Shown one piece after another: positions 5,406 through 5,409 of a stretch of DNA of 5,409 nt. The stretch covers positions 1-5,409 of the forward strand of contig CAAGNQ010000022.1 of assembly GCA_900771345.1 (NCBI GenBank). Direction: 5' to 3'. How positions within the stretch are numbered: the first letter of the stretch is position 1; every line of letters starts with the position of its first letter. Below the pieces are notes generated by a model that saw only the letters and a program-made list of their open reading frames with translations, was not told the origin of the DNA and made no database searches. This DNA comes from Clostridia bacterium. Its GTDB lineage: Bacteria; Bacillota; Clostridia; Christensenellales; Borkfalkiaceae. The translations under genes and the position numbers were made by a program.

Positions 5406-5409
5406 ATAC

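Overview
The window looks like chromosomal DNA from a low-GC Gram-positive bacterium, most likely an uncultured member of the Clostridia (Bacillota). The DNA is AT-rich, genes are tightly packed with G-rich Shine-Dalgarno sites, and tyrS, recX, nrdR and a ComEB-type dCMP deaminase all have Clostridia-like sequences. Standard stop usage, including TGA, fits.

Layout. Positions 2-3465 hold a compact plus-strand housekeeping cluster: the 3' part of tyrS (tyrosyl-tRNA synthetase), a YigZ/IMPACT-family protein, recX (RecA regulator) and a bifunctional NAD(P)H-hydrate epimerase/dehydratase. Their junctions are a 4-base ATGA overlap, a 7-base gap and a 1-base TAGTG overlap, so they are probably co-transcribed and partly translationally coupled. 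A small DUF1294-like membrane protein lies on the minus strand at 3458-3763, convergent with and overlapping the hydrate-repair gene by 8 bases. Divergent from it, a second plus-strand unit carries nrdR (repressor of ribonucleotide reductase genes) and a dCMP deaminase. Both concern deoxynucleotide supply.

The last 600 bases are non-coding and are the most interesting part. At 5020-5108 there is a complete tRNA-Ser(UGA) with an encoded CCA, followed by a strong intrinsic terminator. The first 29 bases of this tRNA plus three upstream bases are repeated exactly 121 bp upstream (4896-4927). That orphan 5' tRNA half sits inside a region (about 4836-5007) that can fold into a chain of hairpins behind a plausible sigma-A promoter. 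This is a candidate structured leader or small RNA carrying a captured tRNA fragment. After the terminator comes a short array of GTATATCATC units alternating with small hairpins (5145-5231), then AT-rich DNA, and finally a TTGACA-18-TATATT promoter firing out of the window.

No mobile-element gene, CRISPR array or defence system is visible. The candidate for something undescribed is the tRNA-half-containing RNA region at 4836-5048.
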